This document shows positions 1 to 6,243 of a stretch of DNA of 6,927 nucleotides, one piece after another (position 1 is the first letter of the stretch; each line of letters starts with the position of its first letter). The stretch comes from an uncultured Actinomycetes bacterium (lineage in GTDB: Bacteria > Actinomycetota > Acidimicrobiia > Acidimicrobiales > Microtrichaceae), in NCBI GenBank assembly GCA_903953195.1, contig CAJBIS010000401.1, forward strand, positions 1 through 6,927. The letters are read 5' to 3'. Both the position numbers and the translations under genes were made by a program. Under the pieces are notes generated by a model. It did not search any database and was not told the DNA's origin. It saw only the letters and a program-made list of their open reading frames with translations.

Positions 1-930
1 CGCTTCGGCTCCGACAAGCCGGACGTCCGGTTCGGCATGGAGCTCGTCGAGCTCACCGAGGTGTTCGCCGCCACCGAGTTCAAGGCCTTCACGGCCTCGT
101 CGATCAAGGCGATCCGGCACGCCGGGGCATCGGCCGAGACCAGTCGCAGCCGGCTCGATGATCTGACCGAGACGGCGAAGCGGTGGGGAGCGAAGGGGCT
201 CGTGTGGATGCGCGTCGAGGCGTCCGATGACGGCGGTGTCACGCTCAACTCGCCGGTCGCCAAGTTCATGTCGGCCACCGAACTCGCCGCCGTGGCCGAA
301 CGGTGCGGTGCCGAGGTCGGCGACGTGTTGTTCCTGGTCGCCGACGACTGGTCGACCGTCGTGCACGTCCTCGGGCTGCTGCGACTCGAACTGGGACGGC
401 CGGCCACCCACGAGGGTGGGTTGCAGTTCCTCTGGGTCGTGGACTTCCCGTTGTTCGAGTCGGTGGACGCCGCGACGGGCCGGCCGGTCCCGGCCCACCA
501 CCCGTTCACGATGCCGCACGCCGACGATCTGGCCCTGCTCGACGGCGACGCCGAGTCGCTGCTGCAGGTGCGGTCGCAGGCCTACGACCTGGTGCTCAAC
601 GGGTGGGAGCTCGGCTCGGGCAGCGTGCGGATCCACCGCGGCGACGTCCAGCAGCGGATCTTCGACCTGCTCGGCATCGACCAGGCGACCGCGTCGGAGC
701 GATTCGGGTTCCTGCTCGAGGCCTTCCGCTACGGGGCACCGCCGCACGCCGGATTCGCGTTCGGCGTGGACCGGCTGGTGGCACTGCTGCTCGGCGAGGA
801 CAACATCCGTGAGGTCATCGCCTTCCCCAAGACGCAGTCCGGCACGGATCCGCTCACCGGTGCGCCCGGCACGCTCGACGACGCACAGGTGGCCGAACTC
901 GGTCTGCGCCTGCTGCCCCCGAGCACCTGA
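1..930 (+). CDS. aspS: Aspartyl-tRNA synthetase, C-terminal part (5' end off the window)
   Basis: This class II aminoacyl-tRNA synthetase activates aspartate with ATP and charges tRNA(Asp) in the cytoplasm. The frame is open from base 1 (RFGSDKPDVRFGMEL), so the ATG at 37 is internal and the gene enters from upstream; 309 residues are visible of the roughly 590 usual for bacterial AspRS. Fragment residues about 13-115 correspond to the bacterial insertion (GAD-type) domain. The catalytic core follows, with HHPFTMPH from residue 166, NGWELGSGSVRIH from 200, and class II motif 3 GFAFGVDRLV at 251-260, where R258 is the expected ATP-binding arginine. The C-terminal IAFPKTQSGTDPLTGAP is typical of the family. 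The N-terminal anticodon-binding domain, which helps decide whether the enzyme also charges tRNA(Asn), is not in view, so its specificity cannot be judged. It ends at TGA 928-930, 101 bases before rarA. Confidence 0.97.
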   Translation, partial: RFGSDKPDVRFGMELVELTEVFAATEFKAFTASSIKAIRHAGASAETSRSRLDDLTETAKRWGAKGLVWMRVEASDDGGVTLNSPVAKFMSATELAAVAERCGAEVGDVLFLVADDWSTVVHVLGLLRLELGRPATHEGGLQFLWVVDFPLFESVDAATGRPVPAHHPFTMPHADDLALLDGDAESLLQVRSQAYDLVLNGWELGSGSVRIHRGDVQQRIFDLLGIDQATASERFGFLLEAFRYGAPPHAGFAFGVDRLVALLLGEDNIREVIAFPKTQSGTDPLTGAPGTLDDAQVAELGLRLLPPST

Positions 931-976
931 GGCTCAGCGGTTGAGGCCGAGCAGCTGAGGCCGAGCAGTTGAGGCC
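928..976 (+). repeat. 14-bp tandem repeat, about 3.5 copies, starting at the aspS stop codon
   Basis: Three consecutive 14-base units occur at 928-941 (TGAGGCTCAGCGGT), 942-955 (TGAGGCCGAGCAGC) and 956-969 (TGAGGCCGAGCAGT), followed by a half unit TGAGGCC at 970-976. The first unit begins with the aspS TGA. Because 14 is not a multiple of three, the repeated TGAs at 928, 942, 956 and 970 put a stop in all three forward frames. Units 2 and 3 differ by one base and unit 1 is more diverged. A smaller run of three CCCGG pentamers follows at 987-1001. I see no long stem with a T-run, so this is not an obvious intrinsic terminator. The likely origin is replication slippage; a function is not evident. 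Confidence 0.85.
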
Positions 977-1019
977 TGGCACACGTCCCGGCCCGGCCCG
1001 GCGGCACGGTCCCGACCAC

Positions 1020-1025
1020 TAGCGT
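1020..1025 (+). promoter_or_regulatory. Probable -10 element (TAGCGT) of a leaderless rarA promoter
   Basis: TAGCGT matches the actinobacterial TANNNT -10 consensus and ends six bases before the rarA ATG at 1032, which would place the transcription start at or next to the A of ATG. No Shine-Dalgarno-like purine tract lies in the 20 bases before the start, consistent with leaderless translation. I see no clear -35 TTGACA-like hexamer. The assignment is an inference from spacing and motif. Confidence 0.5.
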
Positions 1026-1031
1026 CATCGC

Positions 1032-2363
1032 ATGACCGGACGTGACGGCGACCTGTTCTCGGCTGCGGCCGAGGACCGACTGCGGCGACGCGGCCCCCTC
1101 GCCGATCGGCTCCGTCCGACATCCCTCGACGACGTCGTCGGTCAGGAACATCTGCTGGGTCGAGGTCGTCCCCTGCGGGCACTCGTCGACGGTGACCGCC
1201 TCAGCTCGGTGGTGCTGTGGGGTCCGCCGGGGACGGGCAAGACCACCGTGGCGCGTCTGATCGCCACGGCGTCGTCGAAGGTGTTCGTCCCGCTGTCGGC
1301 GGTGACCGCGACGGTGAAGGACATCCGCGACGAGGTCGCGGCGGCGACCCAGCGACTCGGTGCGCACGGCGCCGGGACCATCCTCTTCCTCGACGAGATC
1401 CACCGCTTCTCGAAGTCGCAGCAGGACGCCCTCCTCCCGTCGGTCGAGACGGGGCTGATCGTGCTCATCGGAGCCACGACCGAGAACCCGTACTTCGAGG
1501 TCAACCCGCCGCTGCTGAGCCGTTCCACGTTGTTCCGGCTCGAGCCGCTCGACCGCGACGCCCTCGAGACGCTCGCCCGCCGAGGTGTGGAGGTGGAGGG
1601 CGCCACGATCACCGACGAGGCACTGGGGCACCTGCTCGACCGCGCCGGCGGAGATGGACGCCACCTGCTCACCGGTGTCGAGGTCGCCGTCGCGCTCGCG
1701 GAACAGCGTGCCGACGGTGGCGACCTGCTCGTCGACGTGGCGGACGTCGAGGCCGCGCTCGGTGCCTCGATGGTGCGCTACGGGCGCGACGACCACTACG
1801 ACGTGATCTCGGCGTTCATCAAGTCGATCCGCGGCTCCGATCCGGACGCCGCCATCCACTGGCTCGCCCGGATGCTGGCGGCGGGGGAGGACGCCCGGTT
1901 CATCGCCCGTCGACTGGTGGTCGCCGCGTCCGAGGACATCGGGTTGGCCGACCCCACGAGCCTGCTCGTGGCCGATGCCGCGGCGCGTGCCGTCGAGTTC
2001 GTCGGACTGCCCGAGGCGCGCATCAACCTGGCGCACGCCACGGTCCACCTGGCGCTGGCGCCGAAGTCGAACACGGCCTACGCCGCGCTCGGTCGTGCGG
2101 CTGCCGACGTCGCCGAACGTGGGGTGGGTGAGGTGCCGCCGCACCTGCGTGACGGGAGTTTCCGTGGTGCCCGCGAGCTCGGCCACGGGGTGGGGTACCG
2201 GTATCCGCACGACGACCCGTCCGGATGGGTCGATCAGCAGTACCTGCCCGACGAGCTGCTCGACGTCGAGTACTACCGGCCGGGTGGCGCCGGTCGCGAG
2301 GCCGCCGCCGTGGACGCCTGGCGGCGGCGTCGATTCACCGAACCGGATCCCGACGCCGGCTGA
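1032..2363 (+). CDS. rarA: Replication-associated recombination protein A (MgsA/WRNIP1-family AAA+ ATPase)
   Basis: RarA is a clamp-loader-like AAA+ ATPase that acts at stalled or gapped replication forks, in E. coli together with SSB. The 443-residue product has the family length and a complete set of motifs: an N-terminal PLADRLRPTSLDDVVGQEHLLG box (22-43), Walker A GPPGTGKTT (64-72), Walker B ILFLDEIHRF (117-126, D121/E122), sensor 1 GATTENP (147-153) and an arginine-finger SR (R164) in PLLSRS. The C-terminal tetramerisation region carries the family signature YDVISAFIKSIRGSDPD (256-272), WLARMLAAGEDARFIARR (277-294) and ASEDIGLADP (299-308), then conserved NTAYAALGRA and YRYPHDDPSGWVDQQYLPD segments. 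The first ATG after the -10-like hexamer is chosen as start, since the conserved box begins about 20 residues in. Its place between aspS and alaS is typical of actinobacterial chromosomes. Nothing looks broken. Confidence 0.97.
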   Translation: MTGRDGDLFSAAAEDRLRRRGPLADRLRPTSLDDVVGQEHLLGRGRPLRALVDGDRLSSVVLWGPPGTGKTTVARLIATASSKVFVPLSAVTATVKDIRDEVAAATQRLGAHGAGTILFLDEIHRFSKSQQDALLPSVETGLIVLIGATTENPYFEVNPPLLSRSTLFRLEPLDRDALETLARRGVEVEGATITDEALGHLLDRAGGDGRHLLTGVEVAVALAEQRADGGDLLVDVADVEAALGASMVRYGRDDHYDVISAFIKSIRGSDPDAAIHWLARMLAAGEDARFIARRLVVAASEDIGLADPTSLLVADAAARAVEFVGLPEARINLAHATVHLALAPKSNTAYAALGRAAADVAERGVGEVPPHLRDGSFRGARELGHGVGYRYPHDDPSGWVDQQYLPDELLDVEYYRPGGAGREAAAVDAWRRRRFTEPDPDAG

Positions 2364-2404
2364 GGATCCCTCGTCGGTGGGCAGCGGGCCGCGAGACTGA
2401 CGGT

Positions 2405-2815
2405 GTGAGTGCCGTTGATCTCGCCGCCCTCGTCTGCGCCGTGCTGGCGCTCGCGGCCGCCGGCGCACTCACGCTGGCGGCGTCCCGGATGTTCGGGGCT
2501 GCGGCGGACCTGGCCGAGGCGCGGGAACGCTTCGATGCCGAGGCCACACCGGCGGTGGCCGAGCTGCGAGCGATCGTGGCGAACGCCGGCGCCGAGGTCG
2601 AGCGCATCGACGAGTTGCTCCACGTCGCCGGGACGATCGGTGATCGGGTCGATGCCGCCACCGAGGTCACCTACCGGGCGCTCACGTCGCCGGTGATCAA
2701 GGGTGTTGCGCTCGCCACCGGGACCCGACGTGTCGCCCGACGCCTGCGGGGCGACGTCGACGAGCCGGATCGTCCGGGTATCCGCGAGTCGCGGCCGACG
2801 TCGAGGGCAAGATAA
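2405..2815 (+). CDS. Small DUF948-like single-pass membrane protein
   Basis: The product is 136 residues long with unknown biochemical role. The GTG start at 2405 lies 41 bases after the rarA stop; no other start codon in this frame is available between the two genes. Residues about 6-28 (LAALVCAVLALAAAGALTLAAS) form one hydrophobic helix with no cleavage site that I can recognise, so it probably anchors the protein in the membrane. Residues 29-95 are Ala/Glu/Arg-rich and look like a long amphipathic helix or coiled coil, followed by SPVIKGVALATGTRRVARRLRGD (95-117) and a charged, probably disordered tail. This layout, including the C-terminal P-x-I-K and basic helix, resembles actinobacterial DUF948 proteins, which are commonly found upstream of alaS. 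The family call rests on layout, context and memory of similar sequences, not on a search. Confidence 0.75.
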   Translation: MSAVDLAALVCAVLALAAAGALTLAASRMFGAAADLAEARERFDAEATPAVAELRAIVANAGAEVERIDELLHVAGTIGDRVDAATEVTYRALTSPVIKGVALATGTRRVARRLRGDVDEPDRPGIRESRPTSRAR

Positions 2816-2819
2816 CAAC

Positions 2820-3137
2820 GTGTTCAAGCGAGTCGTGTGGTTCGGGATGGGGGCCGCCGCCGGCGCCTCCGGCGTCGTGTGGGCCGAGCAGAAGGTGCGT
2901 CGGCGACTCGAGGAGCTCGGCCCCGACCACCTGGCTGTCCTGGCCGGCAACTCGGCGCTCCGAGTCGGTCGGAGTGTGCTCGACGCCGTGGCGGACGGTC
3001 GGCTGACCATGCGTGAGCGTGAGGACGAGCTGCGGGCGCTGCGCGACCGGCGCCTGCGAGAGGGACGACCGGCCGCCCCGACGGCCTCACCGCCACCGGG
3101 CGGCGCCAACCGCCGCAGCGGGCCGGCCGGCCGCTGA
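2820..3137 (+). CDS. Small DUF6167-like conserved protein upstream of alaS
   Basis: This 105-residue protein has no known function. The GTG start at 2820 is four bases after the TAA of the preceding gene, suggesting co-transcription; a weak purine tract (GAGGG, 2803-2807) lies 12 bases upstream, farther than usual for a ribosome-binding site. The N-terminus MFKRVVWFGMGAAAGASGVVWAEQKVRRRLEELGP joins a short hydrophobic, glycine/alanine-rich segment (about 5-21) to a basic helix. A second helical part (about 37-80) ends in a strongly charged stretch, and the last 25 residues are Pro/Gly/Arg-rich and probably disordered. The Met-Phe-(K/R)-R start, glycine-rich hydrophobic patch and K-V-x-R-(K/R)-L motif resemble the small DUF6167 protein next to alaS in Streptomyces. 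ATG at 2847 is an alternative start but would lose the conserved N-terminus. Confidence 0.7.
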   Translation: MFKRVVWFGMGAAAGASGVVWAEQKVRRRLEELGPDHLAVLAGNSALRVGRSVLDAVADGRLTMREREDELRALRDRRLREGRPAAPTASPPPGGANRRSGPAGR

Positions 3138-3184
3138 CGAGCCCGGTGGCCGTGCCCGCCGAGGGTGGTGACGCCGTCGACCGG

Positions 3185-3190
3185 TAGTGT
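3185..3190 (+). promoter_or_regulatory. Probable -10 element (TAGTGT) of the alaS promoter
   Basis: TAGTGT fits TANNNT and sits nine bases before the alaS ATG at 3200, giving a predicted start within about three bases of the initiation codon. It closely resembles TAGCGT before rarA. No Shine-Dalgarno sequence is seen immediately before the ATG, which supports a leaderless or near-leaderless mRNA. The 62-base gap between the upstream gene and alaS holds no convincing terminator, so read-through from upstream is also possible. Confidence 0.45.
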
Positions 3191-3199
3191 GTCCACGCC

Positions 3200-5797
3200 A
3201 TGGCCGCGGAGCACATCACCACCGCCGATCAGCTGCGAGCAGCGTGGAACGGGTTCTTCTCGGCGCGGGCCCACACGGTCGTGCCGTCCGCCAGTCTGTT
3301 GCCGACCCACCCCTCGGCCCCGATGTTCACCAACTCGGGAATGATGCCGTTCGTGCCGTACTTCCTCGGCGAGGAGGCGGTGCCGTACGACCCGCCCCGG
3401 GCGTGTTCGGTGCAGAAGTGCGTGCGGGCCGGTGGCAAGCACAACGATCTCGACGCGATCGGTCGCTCGCCCCGCCACCTCTCGTTCTTCGAGATGCTCG
3501 GCAACTTCAGCTTCGGCGACTACTTCAAGGCCGACGCCATCGCGTGGGCGTGGGAGTTCGTGACCGAGGTGCTCGGACTCGACGGCGACCGGCTCTGGAT
3601 CACCGTCCACACCTCGGACGACGAGGCCGAACAGATCTGGACCGACGCCGTCGGCGTCCCGATCAGCCGGATCCAGCGGCTCGGAGCCGACAACTTCTGG
3701 GAGATGGGCGAGACCGGGCCGTGCGGTCCGTCGTCGGAGATCTTCTGGGACTACGGACCGGACGCGGGCCCGGACGGCGGGCCCGCCAACCCCGACGCCG
3801 AACACCGATTCGTCGAGATCTGGAACCTGGTCTTCACCCAGTCGTTCCGTGGCGAGGGCGGAACGCTCACCGACCTGCCGTCGCGCAACGTGGACACCGG
3901 CGCCGGCCTGGAGCGCATCCTCGCGGTGCTCGCCGGGAGCCCGTGGCTGTACGCCGCCGACGTCCTGGCCGCGCTCGTCGACGAGGCGCAGTCGGTCACG
4001 GGTGAGCGCATGGGCGCCAGCGAACTGGGCGACATCGCCCTCCGTCTGCTCGCCGATCACACCCGGACCGCCGCGTTCCTGGTCGCCGACGGCGTGGTGC
4101 CGTCGAACGAGGACCGGGGCTACGTGCTGCGCCGGATCATTCGCCGAGCGGTGCGGTTCGCCTACATGCTGGGCGTCGACCGTCCGGTGCTGGCGCCGCT
4201 CGTCGAGCGCAACGCGCAGGTCATGGGCGCGGCGTACCCGGAGCTGGTCGCCGAACGCGACCGCATCGTCGGCTCGATCGAGCGCGAGGAGGAGCAGTTC
4301 CGACGCACCCTCGCCCGTGGTTCGGTGCTGCTCGACGGTGCGCTCGATGAACTCGCCGAGGGTGACCGGTTGCGGGGGAGCGTCGCGTTCGAACTGCACG
4401 ACACCTACGGATTCCCGCTCGAGGTCACCTGTGAGATGGCCGAGCTGCGTGGTGTCGAGGTCGACGTCGCCGGATTCGACGACGAGATGGCCCAGCAGCG
4501 TGCGCGTTCCCGAGCGGGCTCGCGCAAGGGTTCGGTGGCCCACGGTGACGAGGCCGATGCCGAGCGGGCGTTGCTCGCCGAGTCCGGCCCGACGGAGTTC
4601 GTGGGCCGCGAGACCCTCGAGGGGCCGGCGACGGTCCTCGCTGTCATCGGCGACGGCGTCTACCTGGACCGGACACCGTTCTACGCGGAGTCGGGCGGTC
4701 AGGTCGGTGACACCGGCACCATCACCTGGGACGGCGGCGAGGCGACGGTGCTCGACACGACGCCCTCGCTCGGTGGTCTGCACCGCCACCGTGTCGAGGT
4801 CCGTACCGGCGAACTCGAGCCGGGCACCAGCGTGGTCGCCCACGTCGACGAGGACCGCCGGGCCGCGATCCGGCGCAACCACACCGCCACCCACCTGCTC
4901 CACTGGGCGTTGCGCAGCACGCTCGGCGACCACGTGAAGCAGCAGGGATCGCTCGTCGGCCCGGATCGTCTCCGGTTCGACTTCTCGCACCACGAGGGTC
5001 TGAGCGACGAGCAGTTGCGTGTGGTCGAGGACCTGGCGAACGCCGAGATCCTCTCGAACGCACCGGTCCGCCACTTCGAGACGAGCATGGACGAGGCCCG
5101 CGAGCTCGGGGCGATCGCGTTCTTCGGTGACAAGTACGGCGACGTCGTGCGTGTGCTCGAGGCCGGTCCGCGCAGTACCGAGCTCTGTGGCGGCACGCAC
5201 GTCGGTGCGCTCGGCGAGATCGGCCCGGTCAAGATCACCTCCGAGGGGTCCATCGGGTCCAACATCCGTCGCATCGAAGCGGTGTCGGGCATCGGTCCGA
5301 TCGAGCGCCTGCGCGTCGAGGAGGACCGGTTGAGTGACGCCGCGGCGTTGCTCGGGGTGCCGGTCGACGACCTGCTCGACGGCATCGAGAAGCGGGTGGG
5401 TGAGCTCAAGGGACTGCGTGACGAGGTCAAGGGTCTGCGGCGCCAGTTGGCCGGTGGGCTCGCCGATGAGCTCGTCGGCGCCGCCGTCGACGGCGTGATC
5501 GTCGCCCGCGTGAACGCCGACGACCGCGACGACGTGCGCGAGCTGGCACTGGCGCTGCGTGACCGTGAGGGGATCCGGGCCGTCGTGCTGGGAGCGGCGC
5601 CGGACGGCAAGGGTGTGGCGCTGGTGGCGGCGGTCGATGCGGCATCGGGACTCGATGCCGGCGCGCTGATCGCCGAGGCCGCTCGGATGGTCGGTGGCGG
5701 CGGCGGCAAGGGCGCCGACCTCGCGGTCGCCGGCGGCCGCGCCCCGGAACACCTGGACGACGCGCTGGACCACGTCCGGTCGCAGGTCGGCGCGTGA
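3200..5797 (+). CDS. alaS: Alanyl-tRNA synthetase
   Basis: AlaRS charges tRNA(Ala) in the cytoplasm and hydrolyses mischarged Ser- and Gly-tRNA(Ala). The product is 865 residues, close to the usual 870-890. The class II catalytic domain carries QKCVRAGGKHNDL (72-84), RHLSFFEMLGNFSFGDYFK (92-110) and motif 3 GAGLER (234-239). The tRNA-recognition region includes GYVLRRIIRRAVRFAYMLG (from about 307). The editing domain has all four zinc-binding positions: H561 and H565 in HTATH, and C663 and H667 in CGGTH, almost the same spacing as in E. coli AlaRS. The C-Ala domain contains the glycine run GGGGGKGADLAVAGG (from 832), which is slightly varied from the commoner GGGGGGRPDMAQAGG type. The ATG at 3200 sets the N-terminus just before the conserved helix ADQLRAAWNGFF. 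The stop TGA overlaps the GTG start of ruvX. The enzyme appears complete and functional. Confidence 0.98.
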   Translation: MAAEHITTADQLRAAWNGFFSARAHTVVPSASLLPTHPSAPMFTNSGMMPFVPYFLGEEAVPYDPPRACSVQKCVRAGGKHNDLDAIGRSPRHLSFFEMLGNFSFGDYFKADAIAWAWEFVTEVLGLDGDRLWITVHTSDDEAEQIWTDAVGVPISRIQRLGADNFWEMGETGPCGPSSEIFWDYGPDAGPDGGPANPDAEHRFVEIWNLVFTQSFRGEGGTLTDLPSRNVDTGAGLERILAVLAGSPWLYAADVLAALVDEAQSVTGERMGASELGDIALRLLADHTRTAAFLVADGVVPSNEDRGYVLRRIIRRAVRFAYMLGVDRPVLAPLVERNAQVMGAAYPELVAERDRIVGSIEREEEQFRRTLARGSVLLDGALDELAEGDRLRGSVAFELHDTYGFPLEVTCEMAELRGVEVDVAGFDDEMAQQRARSRAGSRKGSVAHGDEADAERALLAESGPTEFVGRETLEGPATVLAVIGDGVYLDRTPFYAESGGQVGDTGTITWDGGEATVLDTTPSLGGLHRHRVEVRTGELEPGTSVVAHVDEDRRAAIRRNHTATHLLHWALRSTLGDHVKQQGSLVGPDRLRFDFSHHEGLSDEQLRVVEDLANAEILSNAPVRHFETSMDEARELGAIAFFGDKYGDVVRVLEAGPRSTELCGGTHVGALGEIGPVKITSEGSIGSNIRRIEAVSGIGPIERLRVEEDRLSDAAALLGVPVDDLLDGIEKRVGELKGLRDEVKGLRRQLAGGLADELVGAAVDGVIVARVNADDRDDVRELALALRDREGIRAVVLGAAPDGKGVALVAAVDAASGLDAGALIAEAARMVGGGGGKGADLAVAGGRAPEHLDDALDHVRSQVGA

Positions 5798-6243
5798 CCG
5801 TGGCGACGTGCCGGGCGGTCGGCCTGGACCTGGGCGACCGGCGCATCGGCGTGGCGCTCAGCGACAACGACGGCACGGTCGCGCTGCCCTTCGAAACGGT
5901 GTCGCGGTCGGGAGACACCCCTCGGGACCACCGTCGTCTGGCGGAGCTCGTGGCCGAGGCCGAGGCCGACGTGGTGGTCGTGGGTCTGCCTCTGTCGCTC
6001 GACGGCGCAGCGGGCCCGGCGGCCACCAAGGTGCTGGCCGAGGTGGAGGTGCTCGATCAACTGCTCGACGTCCCGGTCGTCACCTGGGATGAGCGGCTCA
6101 GCACGGTCGAGGCGTCGCGGTCGCTGCGAGCCGCCGGGGTGAACGCGAAGGCGCAGCGTGCCGTGATCGACAAGGTCGCAGCCTCCGTGATCCTGCAGGG
6201 CTGGCTCGACCACCGCTCGAACGGACAGGATCTGACCCGATGA
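5794..6243 (+). CDS. ruvX: RuvX/YqgF-family RNase H-fold nuclease (pre-16S rRNA nuclease)
   Basis: RuvX (YqgF) proteins have an RNase H-like fold; E. coli YqgF is implicated in maturing the 5' end of 16S rRNA, and the family was first annotated as a putative Holliday junction resolvase. The 149-residue product has the expected length and active-site motifs: GLDLGDRRIGVALSD (10-24, D12), VVVVGLPLSLDG, WDERLSTVEA (D99, E100) and IDKVAASVILQGWLD (D126). The start is GTG at 5794, overlapping the alaS TGA in a GTGA and preceded by a modest AGG (5784-5786), which points to translational coupling with alaS. It ends in an ATGA overlap with mltG. The order alaS-ruvX-mltG is well conserved in Actinomycetota. 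Confidence 0.95.
   Translation: MTVATCRAVGLDLGDRRIGVALSDNDGTVALPFETVSRSGDTPRDHRRLAELVAEAEADVVVVGLPLSLDGAAGPAATKVLAEVEVLDQLLDVPVVTWDERLSTVEASRSLRAAGVNAKAQRAVIDKVAASVILQGWLDHRSNGQDLTR
6227..6230 (+). promoter_or_regulatory. Ribosome-binding site (AGGA) for mltG
   Basis: AGGA inside the end of ruvX lies nine bases before the ATG at 6240. It supports this start over internal ones and contrasts with rarA and alaS, which lack such a tract; this fits an internal operon gene whose start depends on a Shine-Dalgarno site and on coupling with ruvX. Confidence 0.5.

Noticed and set aside
970..1010. CCCGG-rich stretch after aspS as an intrinsic terminator
   Set aside because: Several short self-pairings are possible, but there is no single long stem and no downstream T tract, so it cannot be called a terminator from sequence alone.
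2345..2370. Repeated GGATCCC around the rarA stop codon as a possible terminator hairpin
   Set aside because: The six-base palindrome GGATCC occurs twice and could pair across a loop of about 13 bases, but the stem is short, part of it is coding sequence, and no T-run follows.
729..2468. Antisense open frame of 579 codons opposite aspS and rarA
   Set aside because: It is a composition shadow of the coding strand, with no family motif, and it covers two well-supported genes on the other strand.
2273..5773. Very long antisense open frame (1166 codons) opposite alaS and the small genes
   Set aside because: The predicted protein is Arg/Gly/Val/Asp-rich low-complexity sequence with no recognisable motif, and it lies opposite a gene with every AlaRS motif intact. 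Long antisense frames are expected in GC-rich DNA because stop codons are rare there.
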